NCBI GenBank assembly: GCA_038246545.1
Contig: JBBRVW010000020.1
Coordinates: 10,781 to 74,780 of the forward strand
Length of the DNA: 64,000 nucleotides
Direction of reading: 5' to 3'
Origin: JBBRVW01 sp038246545
GTDB taxonomy: Bacteria; Actinomycetota; Actinomycetes; JACCUZ01
Within the stretch, counting starts at the first letter, position 1. Every line of letters begins with the position of its first letter. The position numbers were made by a program, and so were the translations under genes. The notes under the pieces are model-generated. The model searched no databases and was not told where the DNA came from. It was given only the letters and a program-made list of their open reading frames with translations. This document shows, piece after piece, positions 62,635 to 64,000 of the stretch.

Positions 62635-64000
62635 GTGAGCATGTCCGGGGTCGTGCCCAAGCGCGGCGTCAGCTGGGGCTTCGACCTGGTTGTCGTCACC
62701 ACGGGACTGCTGCTCGCCGTCGCCGGGGTCGTCCAGCTGGCCGTTCACCTCGACATCTTCTGGACCGTCGCGCTGCTCGTCGGCGTGCCCGCGGTCCTCG
62801 TGATGGCACGGTTCCCGCTCGTGCTGGACCGGGCGTCCGGCGGCATCGAGGTGGGCTTCGAGTCGGCCGTCCTGATCTTCCTGGCCTGTGTGCACGGCGG
62901 CGACGGTGCCCTGGGCATCTGGGCGGTCGGGCAGCTCGTCTCGCAGGGGACCAGCGCCAAACGACGGGACGTCCGCGCCTTCAACGTCGGCATCAGCGTC
63001 ACCGCCGGTTGGGGCGCCCTCCTGGTCATCCGCGGGGTCGGCGGGCTCGAGAGCCTGACACCGCGCGAGCTGGCGGCGGTCGCGCTGGGGTGCGCCACCT
63101 TCTTCGTCGCCGACTACCTGGTGTCAGCCGCCTCGATCGCGCTCGAGGAGGGCACGCCGGTCGCAGCCGAGCTGGCCCAGAGCACCGCACTGGCCGCGCT
63201 GGGAGTGTTCGTCGCCATCGACAGCCTGGGCTACCTCGCTGCCGTCGTCTGGCGGGAGCTGCCCCCGTTCGTCAGCGTCCTGCTCGCCGTGCCGATCTTC
63301 ACCATCCTGGTGGCGACCCGCACCCTCTCGCGCGGGCGTGAGCACCGGCGGCGGCTGTCGGCACTGTTCGACGCCGCGGCGGAGGCGCAGGTCGCCGAGA
63401 CGCCCTCCGAGCTGGAGACGCTGCTGCGGGTCAACGCCCGGGCGGCCGTCGCCACCCGGCACGTCGAGCTCCGCGAGGGCGGCCCGCTCCCCAAGGAGAT
63501 CGGTGCCAAGGTCCGCGCCGGCAGCCGGACGATGTGGCTCGTCGCTCCCGCCGTGAACCGCGCACGGGCCTCGGTCGAGGCCGACCGCAAGGCCCTCGAG
63601 GCCCTGGCGACCGTCGGCGAGGAGGCGTTCTCGCGGCTCGCGATGGCCACCGAGATGGGCCGGCTGGCCCGTCACGACGCGCTCACGTCGCTGCCCAACC
63701 GAACATTGTTCCTCGACCGCGTCGAACAGGCCGTGCGCCGGGCCCAGCGCAGCGGCTCGGCGCTGGCGGTGCTGTTCCTCGACCTCGACGGGTTCAAGGG
63801 CGTGAACGACCGGTTCGGGCACGCCGAGGGCGACGAGCTGCTCAAGGTCGTCGCCGCCCGGCTGGTCGGCTGCGTGCGCGCCGTCGACTCGGTGGCGCGG
63901 CTCGGCGGTGACGAGTTCGCGGTGCTGCTCGAGGGTGTCGAGGACGTCGCCGAGCTCGACATCCTCTGCCAACGCCTGCTCGCCGCGCTGCGCCGCGAGA
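62635..64000 (+). CDS. membrane-bound diguanylate cyclase (GGDEF), cut by window end
   Basis: The frame from GTG 62635 (or ATG 62641, after AAGGAGAG) runs open to the end. Residues to about 240 form seven or more membrane helices (LVVVTTGLLLAVAGVVQL, VALLVGVPAVLVMA, ALAALGVFVAIDSLGYL), then a linker and a GGDEF domain starting LARHDALTSLPNR near 344. The active site GGDEF is intact near 423, the inhibitory I-site RxxD (RAVD) lies five residues before it, and DLDGFKGVND is present. It makes cyclic di-GMP. An EAL domain could follow beyond the edge. Confidence 0.88.
   Translation, partial: MSMSGVVPKRGVSWGFDLVVVTTGLLLAVAGVVQLAVHLDIFWTVALLVGVPAVLVMARFPLVLDRASGGIEVGFESAVLIFLACVHGGDGALGIWAVGQLVSQGTSAKRRDVRAFNVGISVTAGWGALLVIRGVGGLESLTPRELAAVALGCATFFVADYLVSAASIALEEGTPVAAELAQSTALAALGVFVAIDSLGYLAAVVWRELPPFVSVLLAVPIFTILVATRTLSRGREHRRRLSALFDAAAEAQVAETPSELETLLRVNARAAVATRHVELREGGPLPKEIGAKVRAGSRTMWLVAPAVNRARASVEADRKALEALATVGEEAFSRLAMATEMGRLARHDALTSLPNRTLFLDRVEQAVRRAQRSGSALAVLFLDLDGFKGVNDRFGHAEGDELLKVVAARLVGCVRAVDSVARLGGDEFAVLLEGVEDVAELDILCQRLLAALRRE

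Overview
The window is very GC-rich DNA with strong GC bias at third codon positions and many GTG and TTG starts. The genes read like a chromosome of a free-living Actinomycetota species. Supporting families are a PafB/PafC-like WYL pair, an F420-type luciferase-like oxidoreductase, a PAC2 protein, EspC-like type VII secretion substrates, a one-component GH3 hexosaminidase style and a SpoIIE/HATPase regulator. I see no rRNA, tRNA, CRISPR array, complete insertion sequence or replication origin. I cannot place the organism below phylum with confidence.

Layout. 0.1-2.9 kb: two divergent MFS exporters. 3-6.2 kb: a membrane protein, then two tandem polymorphic-toxin cassettes on the minus strand. 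Each has a small helical partner with a YxxxE tail and a large pre-toxin protein; the second also has an Imm8-like immunity gene. 6.3-9.8 kb: geranylgeranyl-reductase-like flavoprotein, S4 protein, cold-shock protein and GH3 hexosaminidase. 9.8-16.2 kb: frameshifted HTTM/DCC protein, methyltransferase, Mug glycosylase, and an operon of two WYL regulators with a PLD-like protein. 16.3-21.4 kb: peroxidase, site-2 protease, and an MMPL exporter with a divergent TetR regulator and a palindromic operator. 21.4-24.8 kb: GH15 enzyme, hemerythrin, exonuclease III. 24.8-28.4 kb: a purine phosphorylase/NCS1 permease operon flanked by remnants of transglutaminase and alpha/beta-hydrolase genes. 28.5-33.9 kb: DUF6220 protein with a multicopper oxidase, RecQ with a PRTase-like tail, GNAT, membrane protein. 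34-35.7 kb: a decayed two-component system. 35.8-43.2 kb: secreted GH3 glucosidase, LLM oxidoreductase, phosphoglucomutase, and a PAS-PAS-GAF-PP2C-HATPase regulator. 43.4-52.3 kb: DEAD-box helicase, second GH3, old-yellow-enzyme, HATPase-PAS protein, a conserved hypothetical, a candidate structured RNA, PAC2, HtrA protease. 52.5-60.1 kb: a compact sugar-utilisation operon (LacI, lipoprotein binding protein, two permeases, secreted Glycoamylase/GH144-like enzyme, GH39 enzyme). 60.1-64 kb: zinc alcohol dehydrogenase, citrate synthase and a membrane GGDEF protein cut by the window end.

How genes work together. The 52.5-60.1 kb cluster is the most coherent pathway: an extracellular glucan-cleaving enzyme, ABC uptake and a cytoplasmic glycosidase under one LacI repressor, probably for a beta-glucan; the secreted GH3 glucosidase and phosphoglucomutase near 36-41 kb would fit downstream. 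The 3-6 kb cassettes look like type VII-exported antagonism effectors. Several genes (pre-toxin, HTTM, histidine kinase) are broken by apparent single-base losses in short G or C runs, so part of the apparent decay may be sequence error; the kinase additionally lacks part of its ATPase domain and its response regulator lacks the conserved lysine, which argues for real decay there.
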